A DNA stretch of 64,000 bases from Caproicibacterium argilliputei (lineage in GTDB: Bacteria > Bacillota > Clostridia > Oscillospirales > Acutalibacteraceae), in contig NZ_CP135996.1 in NCBI RefSeq assembly GCF_029211325.2, forward strand, positions 124,001-188,000, in the 5' to 3' direction. Numbering within the stretch: position 1 is the first letter of the stretch; each line of letters opens with the position of its first letter. The notes beneath the pieces are model-generated. The model was not told the DNA's origin. It searched no databases and saw nothing but the letters and a program-made list of their open reading frames with translations. Positions 36,017 to 45,045 of this stretch are shown here, piece after piece. The position numbers were made by a program, and so were the translations under genes.

Positions 36017-36779
36017 CCGCCTGGTGACGGTTCTAACGCGCGACCGCGGCGTGGTACGGGCTTTTGCGCGCCGCAGCCGTGCCGCCAACAGTCGGCTGGT
36101 GTCTGCCACACAGCTGTTCTGCTACGCACGTATTCTGCTCTTCTGCGGGAAGGACAAGTACATGATTGACGATGCACAGCCGCTGGAGGTCTTTTTTGAG
36201 CTGCGGCAGGACATTGGCAGGCTGGCGCTTGCACAGTATTTCTGTGAACTGGCGGGCACGCTGGCACCGCAGGAGGACAAAGAGCAGGCAGCGGCCTTTC
36301 TGCGGCTGCTTCTTGGGGCGTTTCAGCGGTTGTGCAAGGGTGGGCGTCCGCTTGCGCTGGTTAAGGCGGCGGTCGAAATGCGGATGCTGGGTCTTGCGGG
36401 GTACCAGCCTGACTTAATTGGCTGCGCGCAGTGCCGTCGGTATGAAGACGAAACCATGCGTTTCTTTCCGGTGGAGGGAGACCTGCTCTGCTCCGCTTGC
36501 TGTGAGAAGGCGGGCAGGCAGGGCAGCGTGATTCTGCACCGCGGCGCGCTGACCGCGCTGCGGCACACCATCTATGCGCAGGAGCAGAAGCTTTTTTCAT
36601 TCGCACTGGGCACGCAGGGTCTGCAGGAACTTGCCGGGGCAAGCGAGCGGTATCTGCTGGCACGTTTGGACCGCGGCTTTCATACACTGGATTTTTATCA
36701 TTCTATTCCGCAGGAGACAGGCAGCGCTTCGCCAAAAGAGAAAGCCTGCACAGCCCCTGCGGAACGGCGTACATCATAA
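35961..36779 (+). CDS. recO: DNA repair protein RecO
   Basis: RecFOR mediator that loads RecA on gaps. The 272-residue protein has an N-terminal OB fold (QIQTEGVVIRVAAVGESDRLVT), a helical core and a zinc site: GCAQCRRY near 155 and LLCSACC near 175. I chose TTG 35961, 9 nt after AGGAGG, which starts at the family N-terminus. The frame opens upstream to 35856, but that part overlaps yqzL and does not match RecO. Confidence 0.93.
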   Translation: MQIQTEGVVIRVAAVGESDRLVTVLTRDRGVVRAFARRSRAANSRLVSATQLFCYARILLFCGKDKYMIDDAQPLEVFFELRQDIGRLALAQYFCELAGTLAPQEDKEQAAAFLRLLLGAFQRLCKGGRPLALVKAAVEMRMLGLAGYQPDLIGCAQCRRYEDETMRFFPVEGDLLCSACCEKAGRQGSVILHRGALTALRHTIYAQEQKLFSFALGTQGLQELAGASERYLLARLDRGFHTLDFYHSIPQETGSASPKEKACTAPAERRTS

Positions 36780-36899
36780 AAGCAGAGACAAAACCGCTCC
36801 GGAAAACCGCCGAATGCAGCGGCCTTTCGGGGCGGCTTTCCGATTCTGCACATACGAACAATTAGGAGAAGCGCGGCGTTTGCCGCGTAAGAGGGAGCT

Positions 36900-39278
36900 A
36901 TGAATCAAGAAACACAACACCATCTCCATGCTTTGGAGCTGGATAAAATTTTAGAAATGCTGGCACAGGAAACCGCAAGTGACGCGGCGGCTGCGCTGGC
37001 AAAGGAACTGCGGCCGACCGGAGAATTTGCAGACGTACAGCATCTGCTGCAAGAAACGTGGGACGCCTACAGCCTGATGGCAAAATTCGGCTCGCCGTCT
37101 TTTGGCGGTCTGCACGATGTGACAAATCCGCTGCGCCGTGCGGAGTCCGGCGGTGTTTTAAATATGGCGGAACTTTTGCGGGTGGCGGGCGCTCTGCGCT
37201 GTCTGCGCGCAGTTTGTGACTGGCGAAGCAAAAGTGCGGGAATCCGCACGGTACTGGACGACCGCTTTGACCGGATTGTGACCAATAAGTACTTAGAAGA
37301 AAAAATTTACGGCGCGATTGATTCCGAGGAGGAAATGAACGACAATGCCTCCCCCGCTCTTGCGGCCATCCGCCGGAAAATCCGCGCTGCTTCTGCCCGT
37401 GCGCGTGAAAAACTGGATGCCATGGTGCGCTCGCCGTACTACCAGAAATTTTTGCAGGATGCAATCGTCACCCAACGCGACGGGCGCTATGTGGTGCCTG
37501 TCAAAGCGGAATGCCGCGGCGAAGTGCCGGGGCTGGTGCATGATTCCTCCGGCAGCGGCGCCACGGTATTCATTGAACCGATGGCAGTGGTTGAAGCAAA
37601 CAACGAAGTCCGTGTGCTGCAGAACGACGAAAAAAATGAAATTGACCGCATTCTGCAGGAGCTTTCCGCCGAGGCAGGTTCCTTTGCTTCCAGTATTATT
37701 ACCGGATGCACGATTGCGGCACAGCTTGACTTGATTTTTGCAAAGGCAAGTCTTGGCTATAAAATGAAGGCAACGCTGCCGCAGGTCAACGACCGCGGCG
37801 AAATTGACCTGAAGCGCGCCCGCCATCCACTGATTGACCGGAACAAGGTAGTGCCCACGGATATCCGCTTGGGCACAGATTTTGACACCTTGGTGATTAC
37901 CGGCCCCAACACCGGCGGCAAAACCGTTACGCTGAAAACCATCGGTCTTTTGACGCTGATGGCAGAGTGCGGCCTGCTGCTGCCGGTGTCGGAGGAAAGC
38001 CGGATTTCGGTTTTTCGGTGGGTGCTTGCGGATATCGGCGACGAGCAGTCCATTGAGCAGAGCCTGTCCACCTTTTCGGCGCATATGACCAATATTATTC
38101 GAATTTTAGGACAGGCAGATGGTCAGAGTCTGGTGCTTTTGGATGAACTGGGTGCGGGAACCGACCCGGTGGAGGGCGCCGCGCTGGCCACCTCCATTTT
38201 GGAGCAACTGCGGCGGCAGGGCGCGCGCATTGCCGCCACCACGCATTATGCGGAGTTGAAAGCGTATGCGCTGGACACACCCGGCGTGCAGAACGGCTCC
38301 TGCGAGTTTGACGTGGCAACCCTGCGGCCGACTTACCGGCTGCTCATCGGGGTGCCGGGGCGCAGCAATGCATTTGCCATTTCCCGCAGGCTTGGCATGG
38401 CAGAAGCGGTGGTTGTGCACGCACAGTCGCTGGTTTCCACGGAAAGCACGCGCTTTGAAAGCGTGGTGGGGCAGCTGGAAGAAAGCCGCCGCGCTTTGGA
38501 AGACGAGCGCGAAGAAGCGCGCAGAGACTTGGAGGAAGCACGGAAGGCTCTGGCTGACGCACAAGCAAAGCAGGAGGAAATCCGGCGGAACGCGCAAAAG
38601 GAAATGGAACGTGCGCGCGAGCAGGCCAGTATGCTGGTTTCCCGCACGCGCGGGCAGGCGGATGCGCTGCTGAACGAACTGGAAGAACTCAAAAAGCAGA
38701 AAAACCGGCAGCTGACAGCGGAGCAGAAAGCAAAGCTGAACGCCGGTCTGCGCCAGATGGAAAATACAGCCGACCCGGTCAGCCGGAACCGGCGGGACAG
38801 CGGCTACCGCCTGCCGCGTCCGCTGCGCGCGGGCGACACGGTCAAACTGGTGGATCTGGACAAGCAGGCCACGGTTTTAGAAGTGGACAAAGACGGCAAG
38901 CATGCGCTGGTGCAGGCGGGCGTTATCAAGACGCGCGCAGCGGTTTCTAATCTGCAGCTGGTGACAAATGCCGAAAAGCGGCGCGAGGAGCGCCGCCGCA
39001 CACGCACGGTGACGAAGCAGTTTGCCAACGCACCGGCACACGCGGAGCTGGATCTGCGCGGCCAGACCGCCGACGAAGCGCTTGCCAATGTGGATTTGTT
39101 TTTGGACAATGCAGTCAGAAGCAATTTGACGCAGGTGACGATTATTCACGGAAAGGGTACCGGTGTGCTGCGCAAGGCGGTGCAGGAGCACCTGAAGCGC
39201 CACTCCAGCGTAAAAGCCTACCGGCTTGGTACCTACGGCGAGGGCGAAAGCGGCGTAACGATTGCAGAATTAAAGTAA
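36900..39278 (+). CDS. mutS2: Endonuclease MutS2 (Smr-domain ATPase)
   Basis: MutS-type ATPase that in Firmicutes acts on recombination intermediates and collided ribosomes. The 792-residue protein has the core and clamp region (1-300), Walker A GPNTGGKT near 335-342, Walker B LVLLDELGAGTDP near 407 and a long Glu/Arg coiled coil (520-640). A KOW-like segment and a C-terminal Smr nuclease domain (LDLRGQTADEAL near 717, IIHGKGTGVLR near 750) follow. It lacks the mismatch-binding N-terminal domain, as usual for MutS2. AGGGAG precedes ATG 36900. Last gene of the cluster. Confidence 0.96.
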   Translation: MNQETQHHLHALELDKILEMLAQETASDAAAALAKELRPTGEFADVQHLLQETWDAYSLMAKFGSPSFGGLHDVTNPLRRAESGGVLNMAELLRVAGALRCLRAVCDWRSKSAGIRTVLDDRFDRIVTNKYLEEKIYGAIDSEEEMNDNASPALAAIRRKIRAASARAREKLDAMVRSPYYQKFLQDAIVTQRDGRYVVPVKAECRGEVPGLVHDSSGSGATVFIEPMAVVEANNEVRVLQNDEKNEIDRILQELSAEAGSFASSIITGCTIAAQLDLIFAKASLGYKMKATLPQVNDRGEIDLKRARHPLIDRNKVVPTDIRLGTDFDTLVITGPNTGGKTVTLKTIGLLTLMAECGLLLPVSEESRISVFRWVLADIGDEQSIEQSLSTFSAHMTNIIRILGQADGQSLVLLDELGAGTDPVEGAALATSILEQLRRQGARIAATTHYAELKAYALDTPGVQNGSCEFDVATLRPTYRLLIGVPGRSNAFAISRRLGMAEAVVVHAQSLVSTESTRFESVVGQLEESRRALEDEREEARRDLEEARKALADAQAKQEEIRRNAQKEMERAREQASMLVSRTRGQADALLNELEELKKQKNRQLTAEQKAKLNAGLRQMENTADPVSRNRRDSGYRLPRPLRAGDTVKLVDLDKQATVLEVDKDGKHALVQAGVIKTRAAVSNLQLVTNAEKRREERRRTRTVTKQFANAPAHAELDLRGQTADEALANVDLFLDNAVRSNLTQVTIIHGKGTGVLRKAVQEHLKRHSSVKAYRLGTYGEGESGVTIAELK

Positions 39279-39283
39279 GAAAG

Positions 39284-39308
39284 GCCGGAGCGGCTGCTCC
39301 GGCTTTTT
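39284..39308 (+). terminator. Terminator of mutS2
   Basis: GCCGGAGC, four-base loop, GCTCCGGC, five T residues. Confidence 0.92.
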
Positions 39309-39312
39309 GTTT

Positions 39313-40095
39313 TCAAGCGAGGTACTCTTCCAGACAAATGCCTTTTTCGTGAATTTCTTTTGCGGCTTCTTTGCCGACATAGCGGTAGTGCCACGGCTCA
39401 TAAATAATGCCGGTGATGGATTCCTTACCCTTGGGGTAGCGCAGGATGAAACCGTATTGGTAGGCATTGTTCATCAGCCACTGTCCCTCCGGGGTGTCGC
39501 CGAACGCTTCGTCACAGCGCTGATCGGTCAAACAGCCGAAATCCACCGCAAGTCCCAGGTTGTGTTCACTGGTGCCGGGCTTGGCTACAATGGTGGCGGC
39601 TTCTTCTGCCGCGTTGGAGGAACCCTGTGCCTGCACTTTGCGGATTTCCGTTTGGTACAGCGTGGTCTGTTTGCTGATGCTGCGGTAGCCGGAGCAGAGA
39701 ATCAGCCGATTGCCGCTGCTGCTGCAGGCATCAAGCAGGCTTTGCAGCTCGCCCGCCGCACGTATGTCAAAACGCACATTGCCCACAGGGCTGGTTTCAA
39801 CGGTGAAGTTTTCGGGCAGCGGATGCGAGGCATTCACCAACCGCAGCTTCCAGGAACTTTTGTCAACGGTGGAGGAAGAAACAGCCGAATTTTTGGAAGC
39901 GGGTGTGGCAGCCGACGCCGCCGCCGGTACGGCAGTCTGAAACGGCTCCAAAAGCATATGCGTGCCGAGTACCGCAGCACAGCTGATGCCGATGGCGGCC
40001 AGCAAAAAGAGAATGTGTCCGCGCCGCTTCCTCCTTCTATAGAAATCCTTATAATGAATGGTTACTTTTGACTTGTTGTGTCTGTATGCTGCCAT
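39313..40095 (-). CDS. VanY-type D-alanyl-D-alanine carboxypeptidase, membrane anchored
   Basis: Zinc carboxypeptidase that trims D-Ala from peptidoglycan stem peptides. The protein (260 residues) has a basic N-terminus, one transmembrane segment (ILFLLAAIGISCAAVLG) and a Ser/Ala/Thr linker, then the VanY catalytic domain. Catalytic motifs are SGYRS near 140, GTSEHNLGLAVDFG near 171-184 (zinc His and Asp) and EPWHYRYVG near 235 (catalytic Glu and zinc His). I chose ATG 40095, 7 nt after AAGGAG; ATG 40101 is only 1 nt after it. Extended -10 TGC-TATAAT lies at 40134-40142 on the minus strand. Likely cell-wall remodelling rather than glycopeptide resistance, since no vanHAX genes are present. 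Confidence 0.9.
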   Translation of the reverse strand: MAAYRHNKSKVTIHYKDFYRRRKRRGHILFLLAAIGISCAAVLGTHMLLEPFQTAVPAAASAATPASKNSAVSSSTVDKSSWKLRLVNASHPLPENFTVETSPVGNVRFDIRAAGELQSLLDACSSSGNRLILCSGYRSISKQTTLYQTEIRKVQAQGSSNAAEEAATIVAKPGTSEHNLGLAVDFGCLTDQRCDEAFGDTPEGQWLMNNAYQYGFILRYPKGKESITGIIYEPWHYRYVGKEAAKEIHEKGICLEEYLA

Positions 40096-40207
40096 AATCA
40101 TACTCCTTCATCCAGATAGACTTATTATAGCATCTTTCACTTGCGCGTGTACTGTTTTTTTTAAGAAATGCATATAGTGCAGTAACAGCAAAATGGGAGG
40201 TGAAACT

Positions 40208-40666
40208 GTGACAATTTCTTTGCACGGCAAAAAGCAAAAGCTCTTTTTTGCCGCGGCAGCGGCGGTTTTGGCAGCGGCTATCCTGTTTTTGGTGTCTGCC
40301 GCCGGCACCGGAGGGGGCATTGCCGGAGAAACCAACCAGCAGCGGGTGGCGTTTTTGGCGCAGTGCGGCTGGCAGGTGGAAAAAGAGCCGGTGTCTGCGA
40401 GAGAGGTCGCGATTCCCCGGGAATTTTCAAAGGTGTATCAGAATTATAATGCGCTGAACCAAAAAGCCGGATTTGATTTGAAAAAAATTGCCGGAAAGAC
40501 CTGTCATCAGTATGTGTACCGGGTAACAAATTATACCAGCAAGGACGAAGTCCGCGCGACGCTGCTGGTCTGTAACGGAAAAATCGTTGGCGGCGATATT
40601 TCCACAGCGGCGCTGGACGGCTTTATGAAGCCACTGCGGGAGATGAAAGCGGGCAGTTCCGCATAA
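40208..40666 (+). CDS. DUF4830-domain membrane-anchored protein
   Basis: The 152-residue protein has one N-terminal transmembrane segment (LFFAAAAAVLAAAILFLVSAAG) and an extracytoplasmic domain. The domain begins RVAFLAQCGWQVEKEP and contains EFSKVYQNYNALNQKAGFDL and CHQYVYRVTNY, which I recognise as DUF4830. Function unknown. I chose GTG 40208 because GGGAGG lies 7 nt upstream; ATG 40193 is part of that ribosome-binding site. Divergent from the carboxypeptidase gene. Confidence 0.8.
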   Translation: MTISLHGKKQKLFFAAAAAVLAAAILFLVSAAGTGGGIAGETNQQRVAFLAQCGWQVEKEPVSAREVAIPREFSKVYQNYNALNQKAGFDLKKIAGKTCHQYVYRVTNYTSKDEVRATLLVCNGKIVGGDISTAALDGFMKPLREMKAGSSA

Positions 40667-40668
40667 AG

Positions 40669-40697
40669 TTGTGTTTCCTGCGCCTTTCGGGTATAAT
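40669..40697 (+). promoter_or_regulatory. Promoter of the pseudouridine synthase gene
   Basis: TTGTGT, 17-bp spacer, TATAAT, 24 bp before the start. Confidence 0.65.
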
Positions 40698-40720
40698 ACG
40701 GGAAAAGAGAGGTGAGGCAC

Positions 40721-41437
40721 ATGGCGCTGATGCGGCTTGATAAATTGCTGGCATTGCAGACGGGTATGACCCGGCGGGAGGCTGCCGCGTGCGTGAGGCA
40801 GGGAGCCGCCTGCCTGCAAGGACAACCTGTGCGGAATCCAGCGCAGCGTGTAGACCCGCGTGCGGTGACACTGAACGGCAAAAACTTAGGTTACGAAGAA
40901 TTTGTTTACCTGCTGATGCACAAGCCGGCGGGTGTGCTGACCGCCGCACGGGACAAAAAGCAGCCGACGGTGCTGGAGCTTGTGCCGCAGGAGCTGTATC
41001 GGCGCGGAGTCCAGCCGGTCGGCCGGCTGGATAAGGATACCACCGGCCTGCTGCTGCTGACCGACGACGGCGCACTGGCACACCGCCTGCTGTCACCGCA
41101 GCACCATGTGTGGAAAACATACCTTGCCAGGCTTTCCGCGCCGCCGTGCCCGGGTGCGGAAGAACGCTTTGCGGCGGGGGTGGTGCTGCCGGACTTTACC
41201 TGCCTGCCAGCAAAGCTGACCCTGGTGCAGGACGGCAGCTGCCCGGTGTATGAGGTGCGCGTGCACGAGGGAAAGTACCACCAGGTCAAGCGGATGTTTT
41301 TGGCGCAGGGCTGCGAGGTGCTGGCGCTGCAGCGGGTGGGTTTTGGCCCGCTGCGCCTGCCGGCGGATTTGCCGCCCGGCAGGGTGCGCCCGCTTCTGCC
41401 AGAGGAGCGCCAGGCGCTGCTGGAAACGCGAAATTGA
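40721..41437 (+). CDS. rsuA: RsuA/RluB/E/F-type RNA pseudouridine synthase
   Basis: Converts a specific rRNA uridine to pseudouridine. The 238-residue protein has an N-terminal S4 RNA-binding domain (MRLDKLLALQTGMTRREA) and a catalytic domain with the key Asp in VGRLDKDTTGLLLLT (near 94-108). EGKYHQVKRMF near 180 is the other family signature. ATG 40721 follows GAGGTG. The length fits RsuA (16S position 516) best, but RluB-type specificity on 23S cannot be excluded. Confidence 0.88.
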   Translation: MALMRLDKLLALQTGMTRREAAACVRQGAACLQGQPVRNPAQRVDPRAVTLNGKNLGYEEFVYLLMHKPAGVLTAARDKKQPTVLELVPQELYRRGVQPVGRLDKDTTGLLLLTDDGALAHRLLSPQHHVWKTYLARLSAPPCPGAEERFAAGVVLPDFTCLPAKLTLVQDGSCPVYEVRVHEGKYHQVKRMFLAQGCEVLALQRVGFGPLRLPADLPPGRVRPLLPEERQALLETRN

Positions 41438-41651
41438 CACTTTGCCTAAAAAACACGACTTCGTTTTGACAGCGTGGTTTGACAAAATGGACGAATTTTG
41501 ACTTGCCTTTTTGGCTTTTAGGAGAATTTCATAAACCTGCAGCGGCAAGTTTGGATAAAACACGGCTGTACACACCGTGTTTCATCTGTTATGATAATAG
41601 CAATCAACATTTCGTGAATGACAGAGAATGAAATAACAGGAGGCACATGTT
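41438..41651 (+). promoter_or_regulatory. msmX upstream region: repeated TTGAC motifs, inverted repeat, promoter
   Basis: Four TTGAC motifs occur between 41434 and 41511. A perfect 8-bp inverted repeat (AAACACGG at 41558-41565 and CCGTGTTT at 41575-41582) spans a TGTACA -35, which pairs with TATGAT at 41590-41595 (17-bp spacer). The repeat may be an operator or the terminator of the preceding gene. Confidence 0.5.
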
Positions 41652-42764
41652 ATGGCAAGCGTATCCTTAAAACATGTTTACAAAATCTATGACGGCGGCG
41701 TACAGGCTGTGAGTGACTTTAACCTCGAGATCGCTGATAAGGAATTCATCATTCTGGTCGGCCCTTCCGGCTGCGGCAAGTCCACCACACTGCGCATGAT
41801 TGCAGGTTTGGAGGAAATCTCCAAGGGCGAGCTGTACATCGGTGATACGCTGGCTAACGACGTTGCGCCGAAAGATCGTGATATCGCAATGGTGTTCCAG
41901 AACTATGCATTGTATCCGCATATGACGGTTTTTGACAACATGGCATTTGGTCTGAAACTGCGCAAGACCCCGAAAGACGAAATCAAGGCGCGTGTTGAGG
42001 AAGCCGCCCGCATCCTCGACATCTCCCATCTGCTGGACCGCAAGCCGAAGGCTTTGTCCGGCGGCCAGCGCCAGCGCGTTGCGCTGGGCCGTGCAATCGT
42101 CCGTGACCCGAAGGTCTTCCTGCTGGACGAACCGCTGTCCAACTTGGATGCAAAGCTGCGCGCACAGATGCGTACAGAAATCAGCAAGCTGCATAAGCGT
42201 CTGGGCACCACCTTCATTTACGTTACGCATGACCAGACAGAAGCTATGACCATGGGCGACCGCATCGTGGTTATGAAGGACGGCATCATCCAGCAGGTAG
42301 ATACCCCGCAGAACCTGTATGACTTCCCGGTCAATGAATTTGTCGCAGGCTTCATGGGCAGCCCGCAAATGAACTTCATCGACGCCAAGATTAACAAGGG
42401 CGCTAAGGGCTACACCGTTGACTTTGGTAAGTACAGCCTGCTGATTCCGGCAGACAAGGCCAAGGCAGAAACGCTTGATCCCTATGCAGGCAAGGATGTT
42501 CTGTTCGGCATTCGTCCGGAAAATGTGCATGACGAGCAGGAGTTCCTCGAGGAGCATCCGGAGTATATCGCCGAAGCAAATGTTGATGTTACTGAGCTGA
42601 TGGGTGCGGAAACTTACCTGTATCTGACCTGCGAGGGCAACAACTTGACGGCTCGTGTGGATCCCACCTCTGTTGCGAAGACAAACGACAATATCAAGAT
42701 TGCTTTTGATATGGAGAAGTGCCATCTGTTTGACAAGGATTCTGAGGTTACAATCCTGAACTAA
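41652..42764 (+). CDS. msmX: Multiple-sugar ABC transporter ATPase, MsmX/UgpC type
   Basis: Shared ATPase that powers several carbohydrate ABC importers. The 370-residue protein has Walker A GPSGCGKST near 38-46, Q-loop VFQNYALYPHMTV, signature LSGGQRQR near 135, Walker B LLDEPLSNLDAKLRAQMR and the switch His in VTHDQTEA. The C-terminal regulatory OB domain (240-370) is typical of MsmX/UgpC/MalK. AGGAGG lies 8 nt before ATG 41652. No permease or binding protein is adjacent, fitting an orphan ATPase that serves remote transporters. Confidence 0.95.
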   Translation: MASVSLKHVYKIYDGGVQAVSDFNLEIADKEFIILVGPSGCGKSTTLRMIAGLEEISKGELYIGDTLANDVAPKDRDIAMVFQNYALYPHMTVFDNMAFGLKLRKTPKDEIKARVEEAARILDISHLLDRKPKALSGGQRQRVALGRAIVRDPKVFLLDEPLSNLDAKLRAQMRTEISKLHKRLGTTFIYVTHDQTEAMTMGDRIVVMKDGIIQQVDTPQNLYDFPVNEFVAGFMGSPQMNFIDAKINKGAKGYTVDFGKYSLLIPADKAKAETLDPYAGKDVLFGIRPENVHDEQEFLEEHPEYIAEANVDVTELMGAETYLYLTCEGNNLTARVDPTSVAKTNDNIKIAFDMEKCHLFDKDSEVTILN

Positions 42765-42782
42765 AAATCAAATGATGTTTCC

Positions 42783-42819
42783 AGGGAGGGGCTGCACAGC
42801 GTGTGGTTCCCTCCTTTTT
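42783..42819 (+). terminator. Terminator of msmX
   Basis: AGGGAGGG pairs with CCCTCCTT around an 18-nt loop, followed by T residues. Confidence 0.8.
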
Positions 42820-42873
42820 GCTTCTGTGTCCTGCGGAATTCAAGAAAAAATTATGAATTCTTTCGCAAAACGG

Positions 42874-42902
42874 TTGAAAAGCAGCACAAAAGTGTGTAAA
42901 AT
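42874..42902 (+). promoter_or_regulatory. Promoter of the PucR-type regulator gene
   Basis: TTGAAA, 17-bp spacer, TAAAAT, with a 130-nt leader that contains a small GCAC/GTGC hairpin and T run at 42916-42938. Confidence 0.6.
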
Positions 42903-43035
42903 ATATAAAAGGTTTGCACTTTTTCAGGTGCGCTTTTTGTCAAATCATACATTGCAATTTTTACGTTTATTGTTCCATCTGACGATATTGCCAGTAGGAT
43001 GCATTCAAATACTTTGTAAAAGCGAGGGATTCCTA

Positions 43036-44121
43036 ATGTCCAACAGATTATTTCAGGGCGTCATTCATCAAATGCGCGACGCGATTGACCGGACCATTGG
43101 CGTCATTGATGAAACGTCTGTGATTATTGCCTGCAGCGAATTGGGCCGTATCGGCGAGGTGAACGAGAGCGTGACTGCTGAACTCATGATGTCACAGGAC
43201 ACGTTTGTGGTAAACGGCTACACCTATAAGGCTTTTGGCAGTATGCCGCGGCCGGAGTACGCGGTCTTTGTGCTTGGCACTGACCCGGAGGCGGCGCGTT
43301 ACGCGGCGCTGCTTTCCGTGTCGCTTGCCAGCATCAAGCAGTATTACGATGAAAAGTACGACCGCAGCAACTTTGTCAAGAATGTGATTATGGATAACAT
43401 TCTGCCCGGTGATATTTACCTGAAGGCGCGGGAGCTGCACTTTAACAACGACGTCAGCCGCGTGTGCATGCTGATTAAGGTGACCAACAAAACAGATGTG
43501 GCGGCTTACGACGTGGTACAGAACTTGTTCCCGGACAAGAACAAGGACTTTGTCATCAACATCAACGAAACGGACATCGCGCTGGTTAAGGAGATTAAGC
43601 CGGGCATTGACAGCAAGGATTTGGAAAAGCTGGCTGGCTCCATTGTTGATACGCTTTCCAGTGAATTTTATACCCACTGTGTAGTCGGCATCGGCACCGC
43701 GGTGGAAGGTGTGAAAGACCTTGCCCGTTCCTTTAAGGAAGCACAGGTCGCGCTGGAGGTTGGCAAGGTTTTTGACACCGAGCGCAATATCGTGCGGTAT
43801 GACAACCTCGGCATCGCGCGTCTGATTTATCAGCTGCCGACTACCCTGTGCGAAATGTTCCTGAAGGAAGTCTTTAAGAAAGGCAGCATTGAGAGTCTGG
43901 ATCATGAAACGCTGTTTACCATTCAGCGGTTCTTTGAAAACAACCTGAATGTTTCGGAAACCAGCCGCAAGCTGTTTGTGCACCGCAACACGCTGGTGTA
44001 CCGTTTGGAAAAGATTAAAAAGATTACCGGCCTGGACCTGCGCGAGTTTGAGGACGCCATCGTCTTTAAGGTAGCGCTGATGGTGAAACGGTACCTGAAC
44101 GCCAATCCGGTGAAGTTTTAA
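43036..44121 (+). CDS. PucR/CdaR-type transcriptional regulator
   Basis: The 361-residue protein has an N-terminal sensory part (1-120: AIDRTIGVIDETSVIIACSE), a GGDEF-related middle (140-280), and a C-terminal PucR helix-turn-helix. The helix-turn-helix is LFTIQRFFENNLNVSETS, then KLFVHRNTLVYRLEKI near 313-328. Members respond to sugar acids, purines or are unassigned. ATG 43036 follows GAGGG. Its position after msmX may hint at carbon control, but a terminator separates them. DNA target and ligand are unknown. Confidence 0.85.
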   Translation: MSNRLFQGVIHQMRDAIDRTIGVIDETSVIIACSELGRIGEVNESVTAELMMSQDTFVVNGYTYKAFGSMPRPEYAVFVLGTDPEAARYAALLSVSLASIKQYYDEKYDRSNFVKNVIMDNILPGDIYLKARELHFNNDVSRVCMLIKVTNKTDVAAYDVVQNLFPDKNKDFVININETDIALVKEIKPGIDSKDLEKLAGSIVDTLSSEFYTHCVVGIGTAVEGVKDLARSFKEAQVALEVGKVFDTERNIVRYDNLGIARLIYQLPTTLCEMFLKEVFKKGSIESLDHETLFTIQRFFENNLNVSETSRKLFVHRNTLVYRLEKIKKITGLDLREFEDAIVFKVALMVKRYLNANPVKF

Positions 44122-44128
44122 AAGGAAG

Positions 44129-44173
44129 AAAAGCGGCCGTGCCGGGAAGCAGTGCGGTTGCTTTTTTTCTGTC
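44129..44173 (+). terminator. Terminator after the PucR-type regulator
   Basis: AAGC-GGCCG-TGC pairs with GTG-CGGTT-GCTT, including G-T pairs, followed by seven T residues. Confidence 0.75.
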
Positions 44174-44242
44174 TGGATTTGTGTGGACGGAAATGCCTGG
44201 AACGAAGGATTACCAGGTGTTCACAGTCTGCTCACAGTTTAC

Positions 44243-44264
44243 AGAATGATTACAATATCATTCT
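44243..44264. promoter_or_regulatory. Perfect 8-bp inverted repeat upstream of ftsE
   Basis: AGAATGAT and ATCATTCT separated by 6 bp, about 100 bp before ftsE in an AT-rich promoter region. It looks like a dimeric regulator site; no T run follows. Confidence 0.45.
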
Positions 44265-44361
44265 TATAAAGAACTATATTTGCAGATTGTGTGATATTAT
44301 GTTAACACATACTGCGGTAGTTTCTGCAGTAGGGAAAATGAATTGGAATGGAGCGATCTGC

Positions 44362-45045
44362 TTGATCGAGTTGAGTCATATTAGCAAGACCTACCCGAAT
44401 GGCACCCATGCCCTGTATGATGTGAACCTGCACGTTGACAAGGGCGAGTTTGTGTTCATAGTGGGTTCCTCCGGCGCGGGAAAAAGCACCATGCTGAAGC
44501 TGATTACCTGTGAGGAAAAGGCGGACAGTGGCAAGCTCATGGTTAATGGGCACGACCTGATGGGTATCAAACGGCGGGAGGTGCCGTACTTGCGCCGCAC
44601 CATGGGAATGGTGTTTCAGGATTTCCGCCTGATTTCCAAAATGACGGTTTTTGAAAACGTGGCGTTTGCCATGCACATTGTGGGCGCCAATTACCGCGAA
44701 ATTCACAAACGCGTGCCGTACATTCTGGGGTTGGTCAATTTGCAGAACAAGGCGAAGTGCTACCCAGCGGAGCTTTCCGGCGGTGAGCAGCAGCGCGTGG
44801 GTTTGGCGCGCGCGCTGGTCAACAATCCGGATATGATTATTGCGGACGAGCCGACCGGAAACATTGACCCGGCGCTGTCCTTTGAAATTGTGGACCTGCT
44901 TAGTGAAATCAACCTGCGCGGGACAACCATTCTGATGGTGACGCACGAGCACAGTCTGGTCAAGCACTTTCAGAAGCGGATTGTCGAAATCCATGGGGGC
45001 CGCATTGTGGCCGATACCAACGAACTGGAGGCCGCGGCAAGATGA
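44362..45045 (+). CDS. ftsE: Cell division ATP-binding protein FtsE
   Basis: ABC-type ATPase that with FtsX controls a periplasmic or extracellular peptidoglycan hydrolase. The 227-residue protein has Walker A GSSGAGKST near 36-44, signature LSGGEQQR near 137, Walker B MIIADEPTGNID and MVTHEH. I chose TTG 44362, 8 nt after GGAG, giving IELSHISKTYPNG as in the family; ATG 44338 lacks a ribosome-binding site. ATGA overlap with ftsX. Confidence 0.93.
   Translation: MIELSHISKTYPNGTHALYDVNLHVDKGEFVFIVGSSGAGKSTMLKLITCEEKADSGKLMVNGHDLMGIKRREVPYLRRTMGMVFQDFRLISKMTVFENVAFAMHIVGANYREIHKRVPYILGLVNLQNKAKCYPAELSGGEQQRVGLARALVNNPDMIIADEPTGNIDPALSFEIVDLLSEINLRGTTILMVTHEHSLVKHFQKRIVEIHGGRIVADTNELEAAAR

Noticed and set aside
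39313..40095. Vancomycin resistance gene
   Set aside because: The domain is VanY-like, but no vanH, vanA/B-type ligase, vanX or vanRS is present; housekeeping wall trimming is more likely.
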